NCBI RefSeq assembly: GCF_022539505.1
Contig: NC_061508.1
Location: forward strand, 61,017,754 to 61,081,753
Reading direction: 5' to 3'
DNA from: Lolium rigidum
Taxonomy: Eukaryota > Streptophyta > Magnoliopsida > Poales > Poaceae
Length of the DNA: 64,000 bases
This document shows positions 44,809-54,240 of the stretch, piece after piece. How positions within the stretch are numbered: the first letter of the stretch is position 1; each line of letters starts with the position of its first letter. A program made the translations under genes and the position numbers. The notes beneath the pieces were generated by a model that had not been told where the DNA came from, searched no databases, and saw nothing but the letters and a program-made list of their open reading frames with translations.

Positions 44809-45705
44809 GCAGCACAAGCTTATTACGTTGTTCATGCGTTGCTCGTGCTGAAGCCTTTTTGATGGCGAGCAACGTAGTTATCTTAGATGTGTTAGGGTTA
44901 GCATTGTTCTTCGTATCATATGCTGTCGTAGTGCAACCCTTATACATCTAGCCGCCCTTACACCTATCTTAGGTGTAGGGGCGGCACCCCGCTTGATCAT
45001 TGTTTAGTAGATCCGATCCGTTACGGTTGCTCCTTGTTCTTCAAGGATTAGTTTAATATCCGCAATAGTTAGGCCTTACAAAGGGTTGAAGGATCCAGCG
45101 TCGTGTAGGGTGGAGTTTGCTAGCCCTAGACAGGATGTTCCGGGGATCAACCTCGTGTTGGTTTTTAGGCCCTGTCTAGGATCGGCTTACGATCACCGTA
45201 CGCGAGCGCGAGGCCTAATCGTGAGTAGGATGATCCGATTATGCGGTGAAAACCCTAAATCGTTGTAGATCGCTTTAGCTTTATCTTGATCAAGCAGGAC
45301 CACCATATATTCGTACACCTCGTACGAATCATGGGTGGATCGGCTCTTTGAGCCGATTCACGGGACAACTTCGAGAGCCGATCGAGGCTCGTATTTAACG
45401 TTTACGTGTATGCCATGCAGGAAACTAAGCGAGGCATCATCCAACACCTTCACGACCGGGTATAGGTCAGGTGGCACGCCCTTGCGACGGCATCGGACGT
45501 GTGACCAGAAGGCTTTGCGGGCCGTCGCTCTGAGGGACTGGGGCCAGCCGCAGCCCTGAGTTGTTCCCGGCTCTAAGGTGTTGCCAGTCGCTGCCCGCCG
45601 GTGGGTTTCTGACCGCAACAGTAACATAGCTAGTTACCACCTCACTCTCTATCTTCATTTGTTGTTATACTATGTCACCAAAATGTGTTGGATTATGTGA
45701 TATTA

Positions 45706-47411
45706 GAGCATCTCCCCCAAAGCGACCCCAAACAGGGCCGAATTTAGCATTTGGGGGACTCGTTTTCTTCGTACCGTGTTTGGGGGACGCTGCTCCCCAG
45801 CCGCGTCCGCAAACAAAATTTGAGATTTTTAACTTTAATCAAAAACAGTTGAATTTATTTAAACTTGCTATATATTACATAGATTAGAACGAAATTCGAT
45901 AAAATTTAAAACTAAACCCTCCTCTAGTAGTACTTGCGGTGGCCAGAGGATCGTAGTACTGGCGGAAGTTGTACATGTCCTGCTTGCCGCGCTCGTCGGG
46001 CTCGTCCTTCACCGCGTCGCTTGGCCTAGCTTCGCCGTCATTGGTGAGGTCGACGAGCGGAATCCCACCGTCGCGGATGGACATTGCGATGGCCGCGTCG
46101 AGGTTTCCCCTCCAGGCATCCTTATCATTCAACGACGTCGCGAACGCCGCGTGCAACCCTGGGCAGTCCTCAGGATCGTCGTTGCTGGCGATGAGGCGCT
46201 GTTGCCGCTGGTACTCCACCACCCGCGCGGCTGTCGCGGCTTCCCCGTCGTCCTGCTCCTCCTTCACCTCCGACTTCGGAACGAGGAGGGCGCCGTCGGC
46301 GCGCCTATGTTGTTGTCGCGCTGGCTCGCGGATGTTGACGCTGCTGCCGTCGCGCCTCCGACTCGCATGCGGCGTCGCGTACTCTGGCGCTTCCTTCACC
46401 TCGCGCTTTGGGATGCTGTACGGCGTGGGGTGGTGTGAGGAAGGCGTCGATCGCGCCAGACCCAAAGAAGAAGCTCGGTTGCTAGAGCGCTGCGGCCGAA
46501 GGAGATGGTGGTGGGGAAGGTGACATCTCCAGCCTTGCGGCGTCCCTGTGGATGTCGTCAACGATGTTCACGAGGGTACGCCTGGGCCCAGAAACGAATG
46601 CGCCCCTCCTTGTTTCAAGTGTTCCTCCGGTCGACGAGGCCGTCGGTGTTGTTCATCTCGGCATCGTGTTGCGCCTGGAAGAAGTCCGCCCACCAGTCAT
46701 CGTTACCGGTGGGGCCCAGGTGGGATCGGCTCGCTCCTCGGTGATGAGGCGAGCACGCTTGGTCCTGATCATGTCCCTCCAGCGTTCGGTTCCCGGCAGC
46801 GGCGGGAAGCCGACCCCGTTGACGGCCATCCTCCAACCGCGGCTGCTTTAGGCGCATGTCCGTCGGGACAGGGTACCACGCGCGATACAGCTCCCACGCC
46901 TCCGCCACCATGAGGCTGCCGCGATCGAAGCCATTCGCAACGAGGATGTTCTTGTGGGAGGACGACATTATCACCGAGAAAGGAGGTGCGGCGAGATTGG
47001 AATGGGGAACATGGGACGCTTTTTACTATACATCGGTGGCAGGCAAGGCGGCAGCGGGGCGTTGGCCGCAATAAATGCTGACGTGGATGGCCACGCGATT
47101 ATGCACGACGAGACGCTTCACTGCATCGCCTGGAAAAGTGGGTGCCAGTAACGTCACTTGACCAGAGGTAGACGACAGGTTTTAGACTTCCATGTCATAA
47201 CGCGTCTAGCTCGTGTCTCCTCACCTGGCTTTTTGTTGTATTCGGCGTACCCAGAGCGTCTCTGTGGACCGGGGATGGGCTCAAGACACCGAACACTATA
47301 TTAAACCGTACTGAACGAAAAGGATCTTTAGAGCACATGGCTTAAAAATATCTGATGCACACCTCTCAGATACCTTTAGCAATCTTTTTAGAGCCGCGGC
47401 TGGAGATGCTA
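45706..47411 (-). mobile_element. PIF/Harbinger-like element A carrying a gene, TSD TTA
   Basis: Ends GAGCATCTCC and GGAGATGCTA are inverted and flanked by TTA (45703-45705 and 47412-47414), the target preference of PIF/Harbinger. The ends are close to those of the elements at 50090-51792 and 51796-52782, and 5' parts share TTTGGGGGACG(C/T)(T/G)G(C/T)TCCCCAGCC with the element at 50090. No transposase inside; it carries the gene remnant at 45884-46974. Confidence 0.75.
45884..46974 (-). pseudogene. Element-borne gene with UIM-like, SIM-like and sumoylation-consensus motifs (frameshifted)
   Basis: The N-terminal frame starts at 46974 (MIMSSSHKNILVANGFDRG...), a sequence type I know from many unannotated grass proteins. 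It shifts frame at least twice. The C-terminal frame 46561-45884 is open for 225 residues. It contains two ubiquitin-interacting-like motifs, GLHAAFATSLND (about 135-146) and NLDAAIAMSIRD (153-164), each fitting hydrophobic-x-x-A-x-x-x-S. They are followed by IPLVDLTND (167-175), which fits a SUMO-interacting motif. VKEE (99-102) and VKDE (184-187) fit psi-K-x-E. It ends near MYNFRQYYDP. A role in ubiquitin/SUMO recognition is an inference from motifs only. As it stands the gene is broken. Confidence 0.55.
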
Positions 47412-47448
47412 TTACACCTCATGTTATGGTTAATCTTACGCCATGAGG

Positions 47449-48116
47449 CTGTTATATTGTGATCCAAATTCATATACTAAAGGAAGGCTAACTTCTGACG
47501 AGCGGAGCGAGGCCCGTCGTCGGGTAGGCTTGGACCGAAGCGTAGCAGAGTCTGAAGTTAGCCCATACGTCGTGTCCTGCAGGGATGCCTGCGAAGGGGG
47601 TGCGGGAGGCGGAAGCCCCCCACGGTACGGTACAGATCGTTGGGGCACCGTCTATATATACATCTTGTAAGCCGCCAGCTAGGGTTATCAGATATAAGAT
47701 AACGTACGGCGTTTATAAACACTCCCTGATATAGTGAAATTTTGTTGGCTGATGTCCGTGGGCTTTTCCCTTCTGTGTTGATCATTTTTCATTATTTGCT
47801 TATCACACTTTTATAAGAGTGGCAACCCAGCCTGACGTCCACTAGTGTGCATAAGTGCATGCTCGCCAGATGTACATGCATGCGGTGCCAGATCGAGCAA
47901 CCTCCTCGCATGCTAAGCAACACGAGTCCTCGTCGTGGCAACACATGCGCACCCAAATGCGGCACGTACGCACCGGACGTGGCAAGCGGATGACCCATGC
48001 GCGCGGCCATGCGGCCCGTACGTTGCATAAAATGCCCATCTTCAAATACCCCGGGTGTGTATAGCAGATCTGCTTTGCCTGCGTGCGCGCGCCCAAGCAC
48101 TGCAGCAGCGTCAACG
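47449..48116. other. Upstream region of the heat-shock gene; unassigned repeat at its left
   Basis: 47460-47810 looks transposon-derived (GCGAGGCCCGTCGTCGGGTA, AAGCCCCCCACGG) but no ends were found. 47860-48116 is the promoter side of the sHSP gene. GCATAAAATGCC at 48024-48035 is the only TATA-like element, and I see no clear run of nGAAnnTTCn heat-shock elements. Confidence 0.45.
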
Positions 48117-49316
48117 ATGTCGCTCATGCCATGGTTCGGTGGCCGCGGGCACACCTTCTCCTCCGACCTGTTTGACCCCTTAGGCGCCTCCTGGCCCTGG
48201 GACGCCGTGCGCCGCGGCGGCGACGACGCCACGGCCGTGGCTCGCACCAACGTGGACTGGCATGAGAACGAGAAGGAGCACATCTTCTCCGCCGAGATCC
48301 CCGGTACGTTTGTGCTCCGTATCTTTCTGTCATGCAGAAGTGTCCATCTTATATGATTGATGTTTGCTTCTGAACGCGCGCGTAGGGGTGAGGAAGGGGA
48401 AACAAATCCTATACGACCTGGGTCGTATGCCCTGATCCCTAGACCAACTTCGGAGGGTAACACGTGGCCATACGAATCTCAAAGCAGCCTACTTTCAATT
48501 CCCGTTCCCTTCTCCAACGAGTGAGGCTCGTGCCTGCTGCCTCTCCTGGCCGCCGCCGCGTTGTCTTGGTCGCCATATCGCGGATCCATCGGCGTACCCG
48601 GCGTACCCGGCGTACCCGGCGGCCGCACCTCGGATCTGGTCATTGATTGTGCCATCTTCCCAAGGGAAACATCTAGCAGTGACACCCCAATCCCCATCGA
48701 CTCGAGCATTTTCTGTATCTGCAATCCAGTCCAGCCATGGTGACCTGCAGCTTGGCGCAGCAGGTGGAGGCAAGCAGACGGGCGTTCAGCCGACGGTTCC
48801 GCGAGGGAGGTCGACGGGGAGAGCTTCCATTGCTGGAGCGCCGGCGCCGTTGCGACAGGGAGAGTCTCCATGGACGGCGGGAGATGCAGCAGCCACAAGC
48901 TAGAATCGTGCTGGAGGCGCATCAGCCACTAGCCAGAGTCGCTGGAGAAGAAGGGGATGAATTTCTGGTATGCTGCTTTGAGATTCGCAAGGCCACGTGT
49001 TGCCCTCCGAAGTTGGTCCAGGGATCAGGGCATACGACCCAGGTCGTATACGACCCAGGACGTGAAGGTTGAGGTGGAGGACGGGAACGTGCTGAAGATC
49101 AGCGGGCAGAAGACGCGGGAGGAGGAGCACAAGGACGACGCGTGGAACCGCGTGGAGCGCAGCTTCGGGTCCTTCATGCGGCGGTTCCGGCTGCCGGAGA
49201 ACGCCAGGGCGGAGGGGATCAGGTGCACCATGCAGGACGGCGTGCTCAGAGTCGTCGTGCCCAAGGACGAGGACGCGCAGAAGCAGCGCAACGTCCGCTC
49301 CATCGACATCGCCTGA
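48117..49316 (+). pseudogene. Class I-like small heat shock protein gene, exon 2 interrupted
   Basis: Exon 1 (48117-48303) encodes MSLMPWFGGRGHTFSSDLFD...NVDWHENEKEHIFSAEIPG, the N-terminal arm and start of the alpha-crystallin domain. An 82-bp intron (48304-48385, GTACGT...GCGTAG, phase 1) follows; class I sHSP genes are mostly intronless, so this is unusual. Exon 2 resumes GVRK and is cut at about 48397 by a ~660-bp element. It resumes at 49059 with DVKVEVEDGNVLKISG, FGSFMRRFRLPENA, and the C-terminal SIDIA with its I-x-I motif; stop TGA 49314-49316. Without the insertion the protein would have ~153 residues, normal for the family (cytosolic ATP-independent chaperone). No splice choice I tried across the insertion restores the frame. 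An in-frame ATG inside the element (48957) leaves a 119-codon frame containing most of the alpha-crystallin domain. Confidence 0.88.
48397..49058. mobile_element. TIR element (~660 bp, MULE-like) inserted in the sHSP gene
   Basis: Inverted arms of 79 bp (48410-48488 and 48972-49050) start TATACGACCTGGGTCGTATG and differ at four positions. Long TIRs suggest a Mutator-like MITE. A clean 9-bp duplication is not visible: host coding sequence stops at about 48397 and resumes at 49059, with ~10 bp of extra sequence on each side. The interior has GGCGTACCC repeated three times (about 48591-48617) and GC-rich sequence, possibly captured. Confidence 0.75.
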
Positions 49317-50089
49317 ACACAGTGGGCACACGTGTGTATCCCAAGCGCGGAGGTGCTTTGCTACTGATACGCTGCGTCTCTTCGGTCTGCTTTAGTACTT
49401 ACTACTGTTACTGTGTATATGATCATGTATATGTGCGTGTGTTTTATCCTACTGGTTGTAGCAGCCGGTACGCCGCCGCGTTACGGCTCAGTAGTATATA
49501 TGAGCCATGTACGCAGCTGCGTGGCATAATATGTATCATAGCACACTGTGTGCTTTAGTCTAATAATGTTGCCCTTCGTGTGGAGATGATGCCCCCAGCA
49601 GTAGTTCTGAACATTTTCCTGGAAGGGGTTCATCTGTAAACAAGAAGAAACCCTCTTAACCTCGGAGAGAGGGTTCAGTCTGTAAAAAAGGAAAAACCTT
49701 AGAAAGGATTAATCTACAAGCAAGAACCTCATAGGGTTCATCTGAGAGGGTTACCTGAGAATAGAAGAACCCCTGCCGCGAAGTACAAACACCACCGAGT
49801 ACAACAGGTGAACAGAAAGGATCAAAAATTAATTTTCAAGATTTGGCAAGGGCCGCGCGAGCGTGTACCCCCTCTGCCATAAATTATGACCTCCACTCTC
49901 CCCGTAGGGAGATGGTAGACCAACACGCTGCACCAAGTGCAATGTGACCACGACCCTACATGATCGATCGTAGACCCCGTCCAGGTAACTACTTTGAAAC
50001 GACGCACTGTGCGCCCATTGTATAGCGAGCTCTCCTACCCCGCCCCGTCTCCCGTTTCCGATGTGGTACGTCCTTCAAACCGCGTTGGA
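49317..50089. other. sHSP 3' flank and intergenic DNA
   Basis: 49317-49570 is probably the 3' UTR of the broken sHSP gene. The rest holds nothing recognised. Confidence 0.5.
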
Positions 50090-51792
50090 TCGAGCGTTTA
50101 GGGGACGTGTTTTGTTCGTGCCGTTTTTGGGGGACGTTGTTCCCCAGCCGCGTCCCCCAAACGCCTCCCCAAATGAATATTGGTCTCCCCAAATAAATAT
50201 TGGTGCACGAAAATAAAGGTTTTCATTCAATTTTGATTATATATTACAAAGTTTGAATGAAAAGGGCTAGATTTCATTTAAACCTAGACTACTGACCGCC
50301 CGACGGTGCGTTCGACGGCCCCGTCTCGTCGTCGCCTCCCTTACGCCGCAGCTCCTCCTGCGCGCGCCTCCTCTCCTTGCGTTGGGCTATGGCCAGATGC
50401 CGCCGCTCCAGCCGCGCGTCCTCGTCCTCCTCCGCCCTCCCCTGCTGCGCCGCCTGGAGGGAGAGCTCGACGGCGCGACGAATCTGCGCCTCTTCGCGGG
50501 CACGAGCGTCGTCCTGGAGATTCTTCTCCGACTCGAAGGACTCGACGAACGCGCGTTGCTGATCGACCGTCTCGCCCGGGTGCGGCCCGTCGTCGTCGGA
50601 CCACTCGAACTCGTCGTCGTCGTCGTCGTTCTCCACCTCGGTCTCCTCCGCCTCGGCCTCCTCCTCCTCCATTGGCGCCTCCTCCTCCACATCTGTTGGC
50701 GCCTCCATCATCGCCGCCACCAACTAATCCGCCCGCCTCCCCCAGATCGCCGCCAGCGCCGCTTCCCGCTGCTGACGCTCCTCCGCCGCCAGCTGCTGCT
50801 GGCGCTCGATCGACTCCCGCCGCCGGCGCTCGATCGACTCCCGCCGTTCACGGTACAGCGCATCCCGCTCAACGCGCTGGCGCCGGCGCTCGTCAACCCA
50901 CCGCTGCTCCATCTCCTCCCGGTACCGGCGCCGTCGCGCCTCTTGTCCCGTCGAGGCGTCGAACGCCGCAACGGTGTCGCACTTGCTCGCTCGTGCCACG
51001 CCGCTGCCGCCGCGGCCTCGTCGGCCAGCGGGGCCATGGGCGCAGAACGCCGCTAGATCCGCCGCCCTGCGCCGCCTCACGGTGCCGGCGGGCCCGTCTG
51101 CTCCATTGCCTCCCGCCACGCTGCCGACGGTGTGCACGCCACCGCTCTTCCCGAGTCGCGGGGCCGGTGTCGACCTGCGATTCCGGGACTGCAAGTGGAG
51201 GAGACGGCGGTGGAGGGAAGTGGCCAGCGCCGGGGCGGTTCTCCATTGCCACTGGTGGTGGAGGAGACGGCGGTGGAGCGACGAGGGTTGTGTTTGTTGC
51301 CGGCGGGGTGTGGTGGCTACCATTGAGTCGGGAGACCTTTTATAGACGCCGGCGTCGGGAAGAAAGCGCGGGAACAGGCGAGAAGAGGCGGGAAGATCGC
51401 GCGGGAACGGGCGGTGGCGTGCGAACGCCGGCAACGCGTGGAGGCTGCGCGGCACCGACGAGACGTCTCGCCTGCCCCTCTGTCGCCATTAAGGCAAAGA
51501 TGCCGCCGTGTGTCACTACGCGCGAATAACTTCCGTCGCGAGGTAGGCGATGGTTAGGTTAAAGTTAACTGTGCCGCTGACGGGTCGGCCCCGCCACTCC
51601 CTGCCTCGCTTTTCGTTGTGTCCGGCGTGCCGGGCGTCCCCGTGGGACGGGGACGGGCTCGGGCGCCGGACACCGTATCGGGGCGCGCCGGACAAAATTC
51701 GGGTTTGGGGGACGCGGCTGGAACGGTTTTTTGGTCCGGCGCGCCCCAAATTGCTTTGAGGGACGCTTTGGGGAACGCGGCTGGAGATGCTC
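50090..51792 (-). mobile_element. PIF/Harbinger-like element B carrying a related gene
   Basis: The right end GGCTGGAGATGCTC is followed by TAA. The left part GTTTTTGGGGGACGTTGTTC parallels element A at 45783 onward. The left terminal repeat is degenerate or lost, so the start (~50090) is approximate. Both A and B end with a GTCCGGCG-type GC-rich stretch followed by the terminal repeat, and both carry a minus-strand gene. Confidence 0.6.
50289..51323 (-). pseudogene. Element-borne gene with coiled-coil and UIM-like motif, one in-frame stop
   Basis: A single minus-strand frame runs from at least ATG 51323 to the stop at 50289, interrupted only by TAG at 50724-50726 (after AAIWGRRAD). The first half is basic, with a probable coiled coil rich in Arg/Glu (RRRYREEMEQRWVDERRRQR...). 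After the stop come acidic runs (EEEEAEAEETEVENDDDDDE) and REEAQIRRAVELSLQAAQ, an excellent ubiquitin-interacting-motif match, then further charged helix and GPSNAPSGGQ. TATAAAAGG lies only ~13 bp upstream of ATG 51323 (51336-51344), so the real start may be a downstream Met. Related in position and type to the gene in element A. Function unknown. Confidence 0.5.
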
Positions 51793-51795
51793 TAA

Positions 51796-52782
51796 GAGCA
51801 TCTCCAACAGAGGCTCTAAAATTTGGCGCTGTAAAAGTCGTTTACAGCGCGCTCGTTCCGGATACAGCGCGCGACGCAGGCGAGAGCTTCGTCGGAGGCT
51901 CTATTTTACAGCGCAAACAAAGAGGCAAAAAACGACCCTTCGGCAGAGGCTGTAAAATAGAGCTCCACAAACAAGTTTTTTCAACATACATACATCAAAC
52001 AAGATCAAACATGCCACAGTTAAATCTGAAAAAATCAACTAAATTTACAACTCTACGGGGAGCTTATCCATCTAGCTAGCAATTGATCTAGTTAGCAAGA
52101 AATTACGATTCATTGCCTGCACGCGTGCATAGCAATTGATTCCCACGCGTGCGTGGCCACAGCAATCGATCGATTTCATGCGCGAGCGGCCACATCAATC
52201 GATTTTTGCTCGCGCGGCTGGTGGAGCTTGCATCGCGGAGGCTGCCGGAGCTCGTAGCGGCGGGCAAGGTCGGGCTCGGCCACGGACCTACGGAGCTCGC
52301 AGCGTGGCGCCCGCGGAGCTCGCAGCGCCGGGCAAAGTCGGGCTCGCCGCGGACCTGCGGAGCTCGCAGCGGGGCGACCGGCGGAGCTTGCAGCGTGGTG
52401 GCCGGCGGAGCTCCCAGCGCCGGGCAAGGTTGGGCGCGGCCGACGGACCTGCGGAGCTCGCAGCACGGAGGCCGGCTGAGCTCGCAGCGCCAGCGGAGCT
52501 CGCGGCGTGGCGGCCGACGGAGCTCGCAGGGCGGGGCCAGCTGACCTTTCAGAGCGGTTTTTCTTCGCGCGATGGGAAAAGTCGCGGTGCCAGTTTACAG
52601 CGCGCGCTAGCCGGCGCACCAGATATAGCGCTTTGGATAGCGCAAACTGCCGCGCGCACTAAAATATTTACAGCGCGGCCTACTTTGCAGCGTCTGCTGG
52701 AGGACAAAAAAACACACTGGGCGCTGTATATTGAAGGTTATTTTAGCGCAGCGCTAGTTTACAGCCTCTGTTGGAGATGCTC
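51796..52782. mobile_element. 987-bp MITE (PIF/Harbinger type), TSD TAA, inserted at the edge of element B
   Basis: Ends GAGCATCTCCAACAGAGGCT are perfect inverted repeats over 20 bp, flanked by TAA (51793-51795, 52783-52785). The first TAA is also the base triplet directly after element B's GGAGATGCTC end, so this MITE inserted into B's own target duplication. Subterminal TTTACAGCGCG motifs. The long frame at 52136-52843 is repeat-driven and not a gene. Confidence 0.92.
52226..52545. repeat. Degenerate GGAGCTCGCAGCG tandem repeat inside the MITE
   Basis: About ten spaced copies of CGGAGCTCGCAGCG with GGGCAAGGT(C/T)GGGC(T/G)CG(G/C)C spacers; imperfect 35-65-bp periodicity. Confidence 0.8.
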
Positions 52783-52785
52783 TAA

Positions 52786-54240
52786 ACGTGAGAGGGGTGC
52801 TCCTATTTCACGCCTTAAGCGGGATGGACTCGGTCCCGCCTGAAAGAAGCTCCGCTGGGCCAGGCCCATTTATCCGGTCGCTTGTGCGTGACAGCGTGAG
52901 CGCTGTTTCTCCAGTTTTCTAAAATCTGAACAAAATTCAAAACAGAACAAAATTCAAAATGGAGCAAAACTCAAAATAGAACAATTTTCAAAACGGACAA
53001 TTTTCAAACTGAAAAAATCCAAATTTTAACATTTTTCAAATTTGAATGTTTTTCAAATTTGAACAATTTTCAATTTGAACTTTTTTTTAATCAGAACCAA
53101 AAAAATCTGAACAAAATTCAAAGTCAGCAAAAACCACAGAAAACAACGAAAATCTCAAAAAAAAACCTGAGAAAACCGGAAAAATAAGAAGACCTAGTAC
53201 ATACTAGGCGCTAATGGGCCGGCCCACTGCCGCCGCTTCAGGCGGGAGCGAATCGCTCCCGCACTGAGCGGGGAATCGGGATTGCCTGAGTTGAGACATG
53301 CATCCTGAAACGCGCTACCGTGGGAGGTGCTGTCCGCCGACCAGGTCGGTGCGGATGGACCACCGCACACCCAGGCCACGTATGTTGGGCCGGCTCAAGT
53401 TTGTTTTTCTTTTTTTCTTTTCTTATTTCTTATTTCTATTTTTTCTCTATTTTGAATATGAACAGTTTTAAATTTGAACAAATTTCGAATTGACCGATTT
53501 TCAAATTTGAATATTTTCAATTTTGAACAACGGCTTTTGAATTTGAACAAATTTTGAAATTGAACGATTTTCGAACCTGAACATATTTCAAAATTGAACG
53601 ATTTCCGAATTTGCACAAAATTCGAATTTGAACAATTTTTGAATTCACACTTTTCGACTTTGAACATTTTTCAGATTTGAACAAAAAGAAGAGAAGGAAA
53701 AACAAAATAAGAAAGAAACAGAAAAGAAAAAGGGGAAAAATAAAAAAACGAAAAAAAAAACAGAAAACAGAAATAGACAGCGAAATGGGCCGACCAGGCC
53801 GAGCCATACCGCGCGCGGGTGGGTGTGCGGCGCGTGCTAACGGCCGACCTGGTCGGTCTATAGGTATTGTCCGTTGCCGTGGCTGTGGAGTTTCGGATCA
53901 CTGGACTGGGCTTTTTGTTACAAGGCCCATTAGTGTGCTACTTCTGGCATTGCCGAAGCATGCGGCAGGTTTCTCAACAAAAAAAAAAAGGTTAGGGAAA
54001 AAGGGAAAAGGCAATTTTGCACCGAAGGTCATCATCTGCATTTTAACTCGAGCAGAAAAAAGGGTCAAAATCTGCATTCTAACAACAAATGGTAAGAAGA
54101 TCAGCATCTGTGGTAAATCTTGTTCATGGAGTGTTCAGGAGGAAAGAATAACTGGTAATCAATACAGAAGAAACAAACGTACTCGCTGAATAAAAAGATG
54201 CTCGTTACAGTGATCTTCAGCAGGAAATTAGCTATTTAGA
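52786..54240. other. Transposon-derived intergenic DNA with TTTGAA(C/T)-rich degenerate repeats
   Basis: 52910-53150 and 53440-53760 consist of degenerate TTCAAATTTGAACA-type repeats in both orientations. Between them (53200-53400) lies a GC-rich block with ATGGGCCGGCCCA and GGGAGCGAATCGCTCCCGC palindromes. A DNA-transposon origin is likely but I found no matched termini. No gene. Confidence 0.5.

Larger units (their letters stand above)
31785..45620 (+). mobile_element. Gypsy-type LTR retrotransposon, 13.8 kb with nested insertions, TSD GTAAC
   Basis: LTRs start TGTTATCACCAGATTTTGGC and end GACCGCAACA. The left LTR is 31785-32953 (1169 bp). The right LTR is 39661-40022 plus 44814-45620, which totals 1169 bp once the inserted element is removed. 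GTAAC flanks both ends (31780-31784, 45621-45625). A binding-site-like TGGCACGCCCGGTTGGACA starts 6 bp after the left LTR, and a polypurine tract AAAACCAGGGGGGCATG precedes the right LTR. A degraded gag lies at 33015-35782, and no protease, RT or integrase follows. An antisense acidic frame occupies 37271-39391. Inserted later: a solo LTR (37705-39301) and a 4.8-kb LTR element (40023-44808). Confidence 0.93.
39661..45620 (+). repeat. 3' LTR of the 13.8-kb element, split by the nested element
   Basis: Parts 39661-40022 and 44814-45620 match 31785-32953 in order. The break lies in GATCTAGGCAGC, with GCAGC duplicated. Confidence 0.93.
31645..47448. mobile_element. Small MITE (~255 bp) split by two larger insertions
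   Basis: Pieces 31645-31784, 45626-45705 and about 47415-47448 join into a ~255-bp unit once the Gypsy element (TSD GTAAC) and the TTA-flanked element are removed. Its ends GGTTAGTCATAGTGGAGATT and the complement of TTAATCTTACGCCATGAGGC are roughly inverted. The interior (GTAACATGCACATG, GTGTGATGTTACGGTAACAT) matches from memory a common grass MITE with CATAGTGGGAGTAACATA ends. Exact ends and TSD are not resolved. Confidence 0.5.

Noticed and set aside
47860..48116. Heat-shock elements upstream of the sHSP gene
   Set aside because: No convincing run of nGAAn/nTTCn units found by eye; only a weak TATA-like sequence is present.
48304..49058. Splicing out the whole insertion in the sHSP gene as an extended intron
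   Set aside because: The acceptor-like AGs near 49020-49058 that I tried with the donor at 48304 put the alpha-crystallin codons out of frame.
52136..52843. 235-codon frame in the 987-bp MITE
   Set aside because: Spans the GGAGCTCGCAGCG repeat and crosses the MITE terminus and TSD, so it cannot be a conserved gene.
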